Shown: in pieces, positions 18,249 to 27,029 of the stretch
Layout of the letters: the number at the start of each line of letters is the position of its first letter
Numbering within the stretch: the first letter of the stretch is position 1
Source of the DNA: Salinicola tamaricis
GTDB lineage: Bacteria > Pseudomonadota > Gammaproteobacteria > Pseudomonadales > Halomonadaceae
NCBI RefSeq assembly: GCF_003006155.1
Contig: NZ_CP023559.1
Span: 3,162,001 to 3,226,000, forward strand
Direction: 5' to 3'
Length of the DNA stretch: 64,000 nt
Made by a program: the position numbers and the translations under genes
Notes under the pieces: generated by a model
Database searches by the model: none
The model's input: only the letters and a program-made list of their open reading frames with translations
Told to the model about the DNA's origin: nothing

Positions 18249-18524
18249 ATGAAACTGACGACTCTCATCAATGCGCTCAAGGCCCGCCTGGCTCTCGCCC
18301 GTCGTCGCCGGCAGGACTGGCGCGCGCTCTCCCATCTCAATGCCCACATGCTGCGGGATATCGGCCTGCGCGCAGAGCAGGGCACGATCGTGCCAGTCAG
18401 CACGGAGATAAAGTGCGACGCACCGCCGGCGCCGACAACTGCTGATACGCCGAGAGCATCGGCCGCCGAGGCGCCGGAAGCCGTGCCGCGAGTGTGTCGA
18501 TATTGTGGAGAAACGCTGGCTTAG
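18249..18524 (+). CDS. DUF1127 protein with C-terminal CxxC
   Basis: A 91-residue protein. Residues 18-40 (RRRQDWRALSHLNAHMLRDIGL) are the DUF1127 arginine-rich domain, which in characterised members binds RNA or partner proteins. The protein is longer than the usual 45-70 residues and ends in an Ala/Pro-rich linker plus VCRYCGETLA, a possible zinc or redox CxxC. The start at 18249 is chosen because CGGAGTG precedes it; an ATG 33 nt upstream lacks one. A strong terminator follows. Confidence 0.8.
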   Translation: MKLTTLINALKARLALARRRRQDWRALSHLNAHMLRDIGLRAEQGTIVPVSTEIKCDAPPAPTTADTPRASAAEAPEAVPRVCRYCGETLA

Positions 18525-18527
18525 CGA

Positions 18528-18566
18528 AGCCCCGGCCACTTGGTGTGGCCGGGGCTTTTTATTTTT
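18528..18566 (+). terminator. Rho-independent terminator after DUF1127 gene
   Basis: Perfect 12-bp stem AGCCCCGGCCAC (18528-18539) / GTGGCCGGGGCT (18545-18556), 5-nt loop, followed by TTTTATTTTTT. Confidence 0.95.
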
Positions 18567-18575
18567 TGGGGCGTT

Positions 18576-19396
18576 TTATCGTTGACCTGGCGTGGCATCA
18601 ATATCCCAGGCTCGAGGACGCCGGGAAACGTCCTCTTTATACCGCGACACCGTCTCGAGTGCTGCCTGACGCAGCAGGCTGATATCGATACCCACGGCGA
18701 TGAAATCGAACCCCCACTCGGCGTAGCGTTTGGCGTCCGCTTCGGCCGGCGCCAGGATGCCGGCTGCCTTGCCTGCGGCCTTGGTGACCTCCAGGGTATG
18801 GCGGATCATCGCCTGGACGTCAGGGTGATTGGGGTTGCCGACATGGCCGACGCCGGTGGAGAGATCGATCGGCCCGACGAAGATCGCATCCACGCCCTCG
18901 GTGGCGGCGATCGCCGCGGCGTTGTCGACGCCCGCGCGGGATTCGACCTGACGATCAGACCACAGCGTCTCGTGGGCGCGGGCGAGATAGTCGGGGATCG
19001 CGTCCCAGCGCGTGGCGCGGGTGAGGCCGCCGCCTACACCACGGAAGCCACGTGGCGGGTAGCGGGTCGCTGCGACCAGCTGCGCCGCCTGCTCGGCGGT
19101 GTCGACCATCGGCACCATCAGCGTCTGGGTACCGATATCGAGGAGCTGCTTGAGCAGCGCCGGGTCGTGATTGACGGCAGCGCACTACCGGGGGCAGGGG
19201 GGTAGGGCGCCACCGCCTGCAGCTGTGCGAGGATGCTGGGCACGGTATTGGGTGCGTGCTCACCATCGATCAGCAGCCAGTCGAAGCCGGTAGTGGCGAG
19301 GATCTCGGTGGCATAGCCGGTGCCGAAGCCGGCCCAGCAGCCGTAGCGGGTCTGCCCATCCAGCGCGGCGTGAAACGGATTGTGCGGGAGCTGCAT
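18576..19396 (-). CDS. HpcH/HpaI-family aldolase, GarL-like (frameshifted)
   Basis: Class II pyruvate-dependent aldolase. DWLLIDGEHAPNTV is the family signature; IAATEGVDAIFVGPIDLS and AGILAPAEADAKRYAEWG resemble E. coli GarL (5-keto-4-deoxyglucarate aldolase) more than HpaI. A base is missing between about 19165 and 19200 (expected VNHDPALLKQLLDIGTQT), and around 18943-18962 an extra G and a lost base compensate each other so that WSDR replaces an expected CLIV before QVESR. Repaired length is 273 residues. The Bug-family receptor gene upstream on the same strand suggests uptake and cleavage of a sugar-acid substrate. Confidence 0.82.
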
Positions 19397-19449
19397 GCGT
19401 ATCGGTCCTTGGTGATCCGGCGTCCGGCGACGCCGGAAGAGTGATGGTC

Positions 19450-20418
19450 TCAGTGGGCCAGCCCCATCTGTTTCATGATCTCGCCGAACTTGGCGTCGTC
19501 CTCGGCCATCAGCGTGGCGAAGCCGTCGGCATCACGCCATACCACGCCGTAGCCCTGCTTGGCCATGAAGTTCTGATAGGCGTCGCTGTCGTAGGCTGTC
19601 TTCAGCGCCGTCTCGAGTCGCTGCACCACCGCCTCGTCGAGCCCCTTGGGGCCGACCACACCGCGCCAGGCGCCGAGGCTGAAGTCGCTGCCGAGCTGCT
19701 CGTGGAAGGTGGGAATATCGGGAAAGCCGCTCAGGCGCTCCGGGGTCATCACGCCAAGGCTACGAATCTCGCCGGCCTCGATCATGGCGCGCGCTTCCGG
19801 CAGCGAGGAGGCGACCACGTCGATGCTGCCGGAGGCGAGTTCGGTCATCGCTGGTGCCGACCCCTGGCTGGGAATCCAGGTCAGCTTGCCGGCGGCGATG
19901 CCCTGATCCATCAGGAAACCGTTCAGGGCCACGTGCCAGATGCCGCCGAGGCCGGTGCCCGAGGCGGTATAGGTGCCCGCCGGATGGGATTTGACCTGGG
20001 CCACGAAATCCTCGAGGTCCTTGAAGGGTGAGTCCTCGCCCACCGAGAGGCTGGCCGAGTCGAAGTTGATTTGGCCGATCGGGGTGAAGTCCTGATAGGT
20101 CAGGCTGGTGAGCCCCTGCCAGTGCATCATGTCCAGTTCCACCGTGGCCAGGCCCAGGGTATAGCCATCCGGGCGGGCGTTGGCGATGGCGGTGTGGCCG
20201 ACCACGCCGCTGCCGCCGGTGCGGTTGACCACGTTGATCGTCTGCCCCAGCTCCTGCTCCAGCGCGCTGGCGATGATCCGCGCGGTGGCATCGGTGCCGC
20301 CGCCGGCGGCCCAGGGCACGATCAGGGTGATGGGCTTGTCGGGATACTCTGCCCAAGCCGCCGGGGAGGCCACCACGGCGGCGGCGAGCAGGAGCTTCAA
20401 GGTGCGCTTGACGTTCAT
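19450..20418 (-). CDS. Tripartite tricarboxylate transporter (Bug family) substrate-binding protein
   Basis: A 322-residue periplasmic receptor. Signal peptide MNVKRTLKLLLAAAVVASPAAWA, then YPDKPITLIVPWAAGGGTDATAR and the central PDGYTLGLAT, both typical of Bug proteins, which bind carboxylates for TctAB permeases. The start at 20418 follows GAGAGG; a 38-codon upstream extension is not part of it. No tctA or tctB is adjacent, so it is an orphan receptor, as many Bug proteins are. Linked with the GarL-like aldolase gene. Confidence 0.9.
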   Translation of the reverse strand: MNVKRTLKLLLAAAVVASPAAWAEYPDKPITLIVPWAAGGGTDATARIIASALEQELGQTINVVNRTGGSGVVGHTAIANARPDGYTLGLATVELDMMHWQGLTSLTYQDFTPIGQINFDSASLSVGEDSPFKDLEDFVAQVKSHPAGTYTASGTGLGGIWHVALNGFLMDQGIAAGKLTWIPSQGSAPAMTELASGSIDVVASSLPEARAMIEAGEIRSLGVMTPERLSGFPDIPTFHEQLGSDFSLGAWRGVVGPKGLDEAVVQRLETALKTAYDSDAYQNFMAKQGYGVVWRDADGFATLMAEDDAKFGEIMKQMGLAH

Positions 20419-20476
20419 GGAACCTCTCGGGGGATCTCTCGAGCGCTGACGGCGTGCCGGCGCGGAACGGGGTGAG

Positions 20477-20499
20477 ATGACTTTTGCACACAAAGTCAT
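20477..20499. promoter_or_regulatory. 23-bp inverted repeat, candidate operator
   Basis: ATGACTTT (20477-20484) and AAAGTCAT (20492-20499) are perfect inverted arms around the 7-nt TGCACAC. It lies about 60 bp upstream of the Bug receptor start, where a regulator of the receptor-aldolase pair would be expected to bind. Confidence 0.5.
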
Positions 20500-20651
20500 A
20501 TCAAGCGCTCGAAGTGGGCACAATTGCGCCAACGTCTAAGAGCGTGGATAAAAGAGCGGGCCTGCCAGTGGCGGGCGCCCTGGCGGGCGTGGCCGAGATC
20601 GGTCCGGCGCGCGGCGCCGGACCTGGCATCTCGAGTGTGGGAGAGGGCTCT

Positions 20652-21167
20652 TTACTGCGAAGCGATGCGCTGGCTGGCGCTGGTGAAGCCCATCAGCGAG
20701 AGATCCATGTCGAGGCGCTTGCCGTCCGGGGCGATGGCGCTGACGGTGGCCTTGGTACCGCCACGGAGCTGGGTAAGCAGCTGCGGCGACAGCGCCAGAT
20801 TGGCGCGGCAGCCCTGCTGCAGGCAGACCTGATAGGGCATGCCCACCGGCTCGTTGTCATCCACCTGCAGCTGGATGCCCGGTGCCAGGCGCACGCCCAG
20901 TGGCAGCAGGAAGACCATGACCGGGCCATCGGCCTGGGCCGGGTGACCGACCATGGCGCGCATCAGCGGATCGTTGCTGTCGGGGTTGTTGACCACCTGG
21001 CTCATCACGCAGCTCTGTCGCTCGCCGCCCTTGGGGCAGCGCACTTCCCAGGATTGGAACTGCTGAGTATCGACCTGCGGTGCGCTCGGCTGCTGGGCCT
21101 GAGCCGGCGTCAGGATGGCGGCGGCCAGCGGCAGCAGCGAGGCGAGCAGGGTACGGCGCAAAGACAT
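20652..21167 (-). CDS. Invasion-associated locus B (IalB) family periplasmic protein
   Basis: A 171-residue secreted protein. Signal peptide MSLRRTLLASLLPLAAAILTPAQA, then FQSWEVRCPKGGERQSCVMSQVV, the conserved start of IalB-type domains with its cysteine pair; a second pair occurs in YQVCLQQGCRANLAL. Function is poorly understood in free-living bacteria. AGGAAA precedes the ATG. It follows the lrp gene on the same strand with about 155 nt between. Confidence 0.85.
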   Translation of the reverse strand: MSLRRTLLASLLPLAAAILTPAQAQQPSAPQVDTQQFQSWEVRCPKGGERQSCVMSQVVNNPDSNDPLMRAMVGHPAQADGPVMVFLLPLGVRLAPGIQLQVDDNEPVGMPYQVCLQQGCRANLALSPQLLTQLRGGTKATVSAIAPDGKRLDMDLSLMGFTSASQRIASQ

Positions 21168-21323
21168 GGCATTTTCCTGTGTTGTGATCGGTCACGCGGT
21201 GTCATGCATGAGTATGGCCGAATTCACGTAAGGCGTGAGACGGCGTTCACGTCATTCCAGCACGCTCGGCGCCGGCGTGGCCAGTCGCGGTTTGGGCGAC
21301 GCCGGTCGGTGTCGGGTACGCAC

Positions 21324-21809
21324 TCAGGGCGCCACCGGCACGCCGCGGTTTTCGAACACCGGCCGCAGTACGAAGTTGGAGTGAACGCCTGAGACGCCCT
21401 CGATCGGCGTGATGTGCTGCAGCAGAAGCTGCTGATAGTCATCCATGTCCTCGACCCGGATCTTGAGCTGATAGTCGACCTCCTGGCCGGTGATCATCAA
21501 ACACTCCTGGACCTGGGGCAGCGCCGCCACCTGACGCTCGAAGTTGGCGAAGCGCTCCGGCGTGTGGCGATCCATGGAGATGTGTACGAGCGCCATTAGC
21601 CGGTATCCCAGCTGTCGCGCGTCGACCAGGGCGCGGTAGCCGAGGATCAGGCCGCTCTCCTCCAGCGCGCGCAGGCGGCGCAGGCAGGGCGAGGGCGAAA
21701 GGCCGATGCGCTCGGCCAGTTCCTGGTTGCTGATCCGTCCCTCCTGCTGGATCAGTTCGAGAATGCGTCGGTCGTAGCGATCGAGTGCGTGGGGCTGTGG
21801 GGCGTTCAT
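21324..21809 (-). CDS. Lrp/AsnC family transcriptional regulator
   Basis: A 161-residue DNA-binding protein. Winged-helix domain at residues 8-55 (DRYDRRILELIQQEGRISNQ, ELAERIGLSPSPCLRRLRAL), followed by the RAM ligand-binding domain including QVEGMI-like QECLMITGQEVDYQLKIRV and a C-terminal TSFVLRP-like HSNFVLRPV. It is divergent from leuA. The ATG six codons upstream (21827) is an alternative start; neither has a strong ribosome binding site. Likely responds to an amino acid and may control leuA. Confidence 0.88.
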   Translation of the reverse strand: MNAPQPHALDRYDRRILELIQQEGRISNQELAERIGLSPSPCLRRLRALEESGLILGYRALVDARQLGYRLMALVHISMDRHTPERFANFERQVAALPQVQECLMITGQEVDYQLKIRVEDMDDYQQLLLQHITPIEGVSGVHSNFVLRPVFENRGVPVAP

Positions 21810-21840
21810 TGGCAATATCTGTCTCATGTTTGTTCTTCGT

Positions 21841-21880
21841 TGGCAGATTATGCCATCTGATGTCGAGAAAGATCGATCTT
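21841..21880. promoter_or_regulatory. Two palindromes in the lrp-leuA divergent region
   Basis: TGGCA-GATTA-TGCCA at 21841-21855 and the perfect 12-mer AAGATCGATCTT at 21869-21880. Both lie just upstream of the lrp-type gene, where autoregulation and leuA control would be exerted. Confidence 0.4.
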
Positions 21881-22066
21881 CGCAATGTCCTGTCGGCACA
21901 AAAGCCGTACACTGTCTCTGCTGCCACAAGCAGCTTCGGGCCGGCTCCCGCATCCGGGGGGCCGGCCCCCGTTTCCGCTGCGACCCGCGGCGGCTCAACA
22001 GCGGGGCTCGCGCCCACGGCGCGCCCCACAATCCGTCGGCTCTTTTACCTCGTCAGGATGGTTGCC

Positions 22067-23757
22067 ATGTCTGCCTTCGATCATCGCAAGTACCGCCCGG
22101 CTCCCCGGGTACCCGCCTTCGACCGCCAGTGGCCGGATCGTGATCTCGATCACGCCCCGATCTGGGTCAGCGAAGACCTACGCGATGGCAACCAGGCCCT
22201 GCTCGAGCCGATGAGCGTGGCTCAGAAGCAGCGTTTCTGGCACCAGATCGTGAAGGTCGGGATCAAGGAAGTGATGGTCGGCTTCCCCTCGGCGAGCCAG
22301 CCGGACTATGACTTCGTGCGCTGGCTGATCGAAGAGGATCAGATCCCTGAGGATGTCACCATCGCCGTATTGGTGCAGTGCCGCGAGCACCTGATCGAGA
22401 AGACCTTCGAGTCGCTGGTCGGGGCCAAGCGGGCGATCGTCCACCTCTACAACTCCACCTCCACCACCCAGCGCGAGCGGGTGTTCGAGATGGACCGCGC
22501 AGGGATCGTCGATATCGCGGTGCAGGGGGCGACCTGGGTCAAGACTTACGCCGCGCGCTATCCGCAGATCGAGTGGTGCTTCGAGTACACCCCGGAGAGC
22601 TTCTCCAGCACCGAGATCGATTTCTCGCTGGAGATCTGCGAGGCGGTGATGGATGTCTGGCAGCCGACTCCGGACAATAAGTGCATCCTCAACCTGCCGA
22701 CCACGGTCGAGGTCGCCGGACCTCACCCCACGCCGATCAGATCGAGTACTTCTGCCAGCACATCAAGAATCGCGACAGCGTGATCATCTCGGTGCACACC
22801 CATAACGACCGTGGCGGTGCCGCCGCCTCTGCCGAGCTCGCGTTGCTGGCGGGCGCCGAGCGCGTCGAGGGAACCCTGCTGGGCAACGGCGAGCGCACCG
22901 GCAACATGGATATCGTCACCCTGGCGATGAACCTCTACAGCCAGGGTATCGACCCCGAACTCGATCTCTCCAACCCGGACGAGATCATCCAGGTGGTGCA
23001 GGAGTGCACCGGTATCGCGATGCATCCGCGCCACCCCTGGGTCGGCGAGATGGTCTACACCGCCTTCTCCGGCAGCCATCAGGACGCCATCCGCAAGTCG
23101 CTCAAGAAGCAGCGCCCCGATGAGCCGTGGCAGGTGGCCTATCTGCCCATCGATCCGCGCGACATCGGCCGCGACTACCAGGCGGTGATCCGCGTCAACA
23201 GTCAGTCCGGCAAGGGCGGCATGGCGTTTCTGCTCGAGCGCGACTACGGCATCAGCCTGCCGCGCTGGATGATGCTGGCGCTGGCGCCGTACGTGCAGAA
23301 GGAGAGCGAGGTGCGCGCCAGCGAGCTCTCCAGCGAGATCATTCGTCAGGTGATGTTCGACAACTTCCAGCGTGAAGCGCCGCTGTCGCTGGCCGACTAC
23401 CGGCTCTCCAAAGGGCAGGAGGAGGGCATCGAGGTGACCCTGTGGCAGGGGGCCGAGACCCTGCGCCTGTCGGGCAAGGGCAACGGTGCGATGTCCTCCT
23501 TCACCGATGCTTGGCAGCGTCATACCGGCACCAGCGTAGGGATCATCGACTACAGCGAGCACTCGCTGGGCGGTGACAGCGACGCCAACGCCATCGCCTT
23601 CGTCCAGCTCAATGTCGGCGGTCAGCGCATCTGCGCGGTAGCCGAGGACAGCGATACCGTCAGTGCATCGCTCAAGGCGATCCTTTCCGGGATCAACCTG
23701 GCCGAGGCCCAGGGGGCGCCGCAGACCACCGAGGCGCGCGCGACCACCGTCGACTGA
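22067..23757 (+). CDS. leuA: 2-isopropylmalate synthase, LeuA type 2 (one frameshift)
   Basis: First committed enzyme of leucine biosynthesis: condenses acetyl-CoA with 2-ketoisovalerate. The HMGL-like TIM barrel begins at APIWVSEDLRDGNQALLEPM, with metal-binding HTHNDRGGAAASAELALLAGA split by the error; the C-terminal LeuA allosteric domain follows. One base is missing around 22725-22735 (EVAGPH then expected HADQIEYFCQHI). Repaired length is 563 residues, normal for the long branch of the family. The ATG at 22067 is chosen because the family begins about there (KYRPAPRVPAFDRQWP). Confidence 0.93.
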
Positions 23758-23787
23758 AGCCTGGATCGACAGCCGCGACGCAAGACG

Positions 23788-23814
23788 AGAAGGGCGCCCA
23801 CTGGGCGCCCTTCT
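23788..23814 (+). terminator. Hairpin after leuA
   Basis: Perfect 12-bp stem AGAAGGGCGCCC (23788-23799) / GGGCGCCCTTCT (23803-23814), 3-nt loop. It lacks a long T-run; it lies between convergent genes. Confidence 0.7.
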
Positions 23815-23846
23815 GCGTTGTCGAGATCGTCTCCGGTGAGCTCGGT

Positions 23847-24395
23847 TCAGGGGTAGCTGGGCGGCAGCAGCGTGCGCAGGTCGTTGTTGAGCGGCAGCTC
23901 GAAGCTGGTCGCGCCGAGGATGGCGCGATCAGAGATACGTACCACCCGGGCGTTGATGAACAGCCGGTCCTGAGCCTGGGCGTAGGTGCCCACCAGCACC
24001 GCGCTGGCGTCGTAATCCTGACTCAGCCGCTGCACGTTGCGCGACAGGATCAGCTCGCCGGTGTTCTCTTCGATGTAGAGGCTGTTGCGCAGCTTGACCT
24101 CGATCACCTTCTGGCCCGATTCGACCAGCCGCGAGACGAACATCTCGCTCAGGGTGCGACCCAGGGTCGAGGATTGTCCCAGGTGGTCGACGTCGACGAA
24201 GGTGGTGGCGACCAGCGGTGCGCTGTCTTCGAGCCGCCCCTGGCTGTTCTCGACCAGCGCCTTGGCCGCCGCGTCGACCCGCTCCAGCGTGGTCAGCTGG
24301 TGCGGGCGGCCGTTGGGGTCGAGCATCGAGCAGCCCGCCAGTGTCGCCAGCAGCAGCACGAGCAGCGAAAGCCGAGCGCAGTAGGATACGGACAT
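23847..24395 (-). CDS. FlgO family outer-membrane lipoprotein
   Basis: A 182-residue lipoprotein. Signal MSVSYCARLSLLVLLLATLAGC ends in a lipobox. The body (LVATTFVDVDHLGQSSTLGR, FVSRLVESGQKVIEVKLRNS, GELILSRNVQRLSQDYDASA, VLVGTYAQAQDRLFINARVV) matches the FlgO domain, first described in the Vibrio flagellar outer-membrane complex. No flagellar genes are nearby. The start at 24395 is preceded by AGAGAGG. Downstream gene of a two-gene unit with the lipoprotein gene at 24419-25096. Confidence 0.85.
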   Translation of the reverse strand: MSVSYCARLSLLVLLLATLAGCSMLDPNGRPHQLTTLERVDAAAKALVENSQGRLEDSAPLVATTFVDVDHLGQSSTLGRTLSEMFVSRLVESGQKVIEVKLRNSLYIEENTGELILSRNVQRLSQDYDASAVLVGTYAQAQDRLFINARVVRISDRAILGATSFELPLNNDLRTLLPPSYP

Positions 24396-24418
24396 GGCGG
24401 ACCTCTCTGTGCTGCGCC

Positions 24419-25096
24419 TTACCATTGTGAAGATACCTTGAGCTGGCCGCGTTCGGCGGTGGCGGCCGGCGCACGACCGTACTGGCCGCTATCGCCGGGG
24501 TTGATGTAGTAGAGATTGGAGGAGGAGTAGAGCAGGGTCTGATACTCATCGGCCTGAACGGTGATGATCACCTCCTCGTCGCTCTCCGAGGTCCAGCTGC
24601 CGCTGAACAGGTCGACCAGCCCGGCGGCGGGAATCAGCGCCAGCGAAGGCTCCGACCAGTGGTTGAACGGAATCGTCGCCACCGCGATGCCCGCCGCCAG
24701 CGCGGTCAGCGCGCCCTGGGGCGGACGGATCGGCTGGCGATCCCGATGCGCCACGACCTGTACGTCGAAGGTGACGGTGGCCGCGCCGAGATCGCTGGTT
24801 CTGACCGTGGCGCCCTGTCTCACCAGCTCGCTGGTCAGCAGCGAACGAAAGCCGCGGCTGAAGGCGGTCTCGGTCTCGGGGGGCTTGAGGTAGAGCGCGC
24901 GCCGGTCGAGTCGGCGGTCGGCCATGATGGCCTTGGCCTCGTGGCGCGCCAGTACTTCCCAGTGATAGGCGGCCTGCATGCGCTGCTGGGTGGTCGCCGG
25001 GTAGGTGGTGGCCAGCGGTGCCTGGGAGGTGTTGACGCCGAAGCAGCCGCTCAGCAGCGGCAGGCCGCAGAGCAGCACCCAAGGTTTCAATGACAT
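24419..25096 (-). CDS. Lipoprotein encoded with the FlgO-like protein
   Basis: A 225-residue lipoprotein with the lipobox LLSGC at residue 18. A predicted soluble domain (ATVTFDVQVVAHRDRQPIRP) is followed by a hydrophobic stretch (ALTALAAGIAVATIPFNHW) and a late beta-rich part (EEVIITVQADEYQTLLYSS). I do not recognise the family. Its stop is 24 nt before the FlgO-like start, so the two genes are co-transcribed and probably work together at the outer membrane. Confidence 0.75.
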   Translation of the reverse strand: MSLKPWVLLCGLPLLSGCFGVNTSQAPLATTYPATTQQRMQAAYHWEVLARHEAKAIMADRRLDRRALYLKPPETETAFSRGFRSLLTSELVRQGATVRTSDLGAATVTFDVQVVAHRDRQPIRPPQGALTALAAGIAVATIPFNHWSEPSLALIPAAGLVDLFSGSWTSESDEEVIITVQADEYQTLLYSSSNLYYINPGDSGQYGRAPAATAERGQLKVSSQW

Positions 25097-25200
25097 GTGT
25101 AGAGAGTTCCTGTCCGATCGCCGGGGCGTCTTTATGTGTGTGGCTCTCGGAAAGTATCGGCGGGCACGCGCTCGGCTTGAGCGCGGCCGGGGAAAACCGC

Positions 25201-25227
25201 GTCAGGCGAGCGCAGTGCTTGCCTGAC
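25201..25227 (-). terminator. Possible terminator hairpin of the FNT channel gene
   Basis: GTCAGGC (25201-25207) pairs with GCCTGAC (25221-25227), extended inward by AGC/GCT. It lies just 3' of the FNT gene on its strand; no clear T-run. Confidence 0.4.
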
Positions 25228-25232
25228 AGCGG

Positions 25233-26081
25233 CTAGCGTTCGCCGTCGCTGCGGATCTGCGCGTGACTGATCAGCGCGAAGATGAAGGTGCCGCCGAAGA
25301 CGTTGCCCAGCAGCGTCGGCAGGCCGAAGTGGAAGAGGTACTCGGACCAGCTGGCGTGGCCGGAGAAGACCAGATACATCACCTCGGTGGAGCCGACGAT
25401 GATATGCGTGAACTCGCCGATCGCCACCAGATAGGTCACGATCAGGATCACCCAGATCTTGGCGCTGCCGGCGCTGGGCAGCAGCCACACCATGGTGGCG
25501 ATCATCCACCCGGCGACGATGCCCTTGGCGAACATCTGCATCGGCGTGTTTTCCAGGATGTGCTCGCCCAGGGTGAGAAACGCTTGATGGGTCTCCGCGG
25601 AGAAGATCGGCAGAGCGAGGATCGCCCAGGCCGAGACCGCCACCCCGACCAGGTTGCCGAGCAGCACCACGCCCCACAACCGCAGCAGGCACAGGAACTT
25701 GCTCAGGCGTGGCTGACTCATCGCCGGCAGGACCGCCGTGACGGTATTCTCGGTGAACAGCTGCTGACGTGCCATGATCACCACCAGAAAGCCGATGGTG
25801 TAGCCGAATGACTCGACCAGGAAGCCGACATCGGTATCCGGTAGATGAGCCCGCAGCAGTCCCTTGGCGAGCATCGAAAAGCTCATCGACAGGCCGGCGG
25901 CCACCGCTGACCATGCCAGCGCGGAGACGGTGCGATTGAGCTCCTTCTCGCCCTCTTCGCGGATCTTTTCGTGGACGGCGGCGGCGCGGGAGGGAAGATT
26001 GTCGCCATCGAGCTGCAGGTCGTGCTCCTCCTGCTCATCGCGAACGCGGCTGGGCGGAGTCAAGTCGTTGGGCTTGTTCAA
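25233..26081 (-). CDS. Formate/nitrite transporter family protein, YfdC-like
   Basis: Inner-membrane channel of the FNT family, about 282 residues. A hydrophilic N-terminus (residues 1-55, rich in E, R and D) precedes six TM segments; MARQQLFTENTVTAVLP and the GEFTHIIVGSTEVMY block are FNT signatures, and the long charged N-terminus matches YfdC. I place the start at a TTG (26081), because GGAAGG lies 8 nt before it and the usual ATG choices farther upstream (26120, 26219) give unconserved extensions. Transported ion unknown. Confidence 0.8.
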   Translation of the reverse strand: MNKPNDLTPPSRVRDEQEEHDLQLDGDNLPSRAAAVHEKIREEGEKELNRTVSALAWSAVAAGLSMSFSMLAKGLLRAHLPDTDVGFLVESFGYTIGFLVVIMARQQLFTENTVTAVLPAMSQPRLSKFLCLLRLWGVVLLGNLVGVAVSAWAILALPIFSAETHQAFLTLGEHILENTPMQMFAKGIVAGWMIATMVWLLPSAGSAKIWVILIVTYLVAIGEFTHIIVGSTEVMYLVFSGHASWSEYLFHFGLPTLLGNVFGGTFIFALISHAQIRSDGER

Positions 26082-26221
26082 GGTCGGATCCTTCCGAGCG
26101 ATGGACGGGACGCACGGCATGACCGCCGCGCGCGAACTGGTCATGGCCACGACGGCGGTTATGCTGGAACGTATCTGATGCTGAAACGATAGCGGTAAAT
26201 GAGGCAGGGAGATAGCCACGA

Positions 26222-26920
26222 ATGTCGGCAGTCAGTGTGACCATTCTGATTCACCTGGGCATGGCCTGGCTGGCGGGCAGCCTGATTGGCCTGGAGCGCA
26301 CCTTCCATGGCCGACCGGCGGGGTTTCGCACCCACGCCCTGGTATGCGTGGCCTCGGCGCTGCTGATGATGGTGACGGTCTACCAGTGGCAGTGGTTGGG
26401 GGACACGGTGCCCGAGGCCACGGTGCGCACCGACCCCACGCGCATGGCCCAGGGCATCATGACCGGGATCGGCTTTCTCGGCGCGGGGGTGATCTTCAAG
26501 GAGGGGCTGACCGTGCGCGGGCTGACCACCGCCGCCTCGATCTGGATCACCGCGGCACTGGGCATTCTCTACGGCATCGGCTTTCTGTTTCCGGGGATCA
26601 TGGCGACCCTGATCACGCTGCTGACGCTGTCGCTGTTCCGTCGGGTCGAGGCGCGTCTGCCCGGCAGGCTCTACGCCCGTTGCACGCTGCGCTACGCCAG
26701 CGCCGAGGTACCCGAGGAGCGCGATATCCTGGCGCTGGTCCAGGGCTATGGCCTGCATGTCGAGAGCCTGAGCTATCGCACCCGCGACGATGGTGCACAG
26801 TTCGAGTATCGCCTGCTGCTGCGCACCCACGATCGTGGACACCTAGGGCCGCTGGCGACGCATCTGCGTGGTCTGTCGGCGCTGCGCGAGTTCCAGCTGA
26901 CGCCCGCAGGCGACGGCTGA
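26222..26920 (+). CDS. MgtC/SapB family membrane protein
   Basis: A 232-residue protein. The N-terminal four-TM MgtC/SapB domain includes GSLIGLERTFHGRPAGFRTHAL and the conserved IMTGIGFLGAGVIFKEGLTVRGLTTAASIW region; a C-terminal cytosolic ACT-like domain follows (residues 150-232). MgtC in Salmonella helps survival at low magnesium; the role in free-living bacteria is unclear. GGGAG precedes the ATG. Confidence 0.9.
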   Translation: MSAVSVTILIHLGMAWLAGSLIGLERTFHGRPAGFRTHALVCVASALLMMVTVYQWQWLGDTVPEATVRTDPTRMAQGIMTGIGFLGAGVIFKEGLTVRGLTTAASIWITAALGILYGIGFLFPGIMATLITLLTLSLFRRVEARLPGRLYARCTLRYASAEVPEERDILALVQGYGLHVESLSYRTRDDGAQFEYRLLLRTHDRGHLGPLATHLRGLSALREFQLTPAGDG

Positions 26921-27029
26921 CTGTCATGTCCGGCCCTCCACGCGCTCGCCGCCGGGCGGCGACGGGAATGCTTGTCATCCTCGCGCCAGCCGCTAGAGTG
27001 GGCGCTCTTGACGGGATGACGAGGTTGCG

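Noticed and set aside
21859..22066. leu leader peptide with attenuator
   Set aside because: Leu codons are not clustered enough and no terminator-antiterminator pair is evident before leuA.
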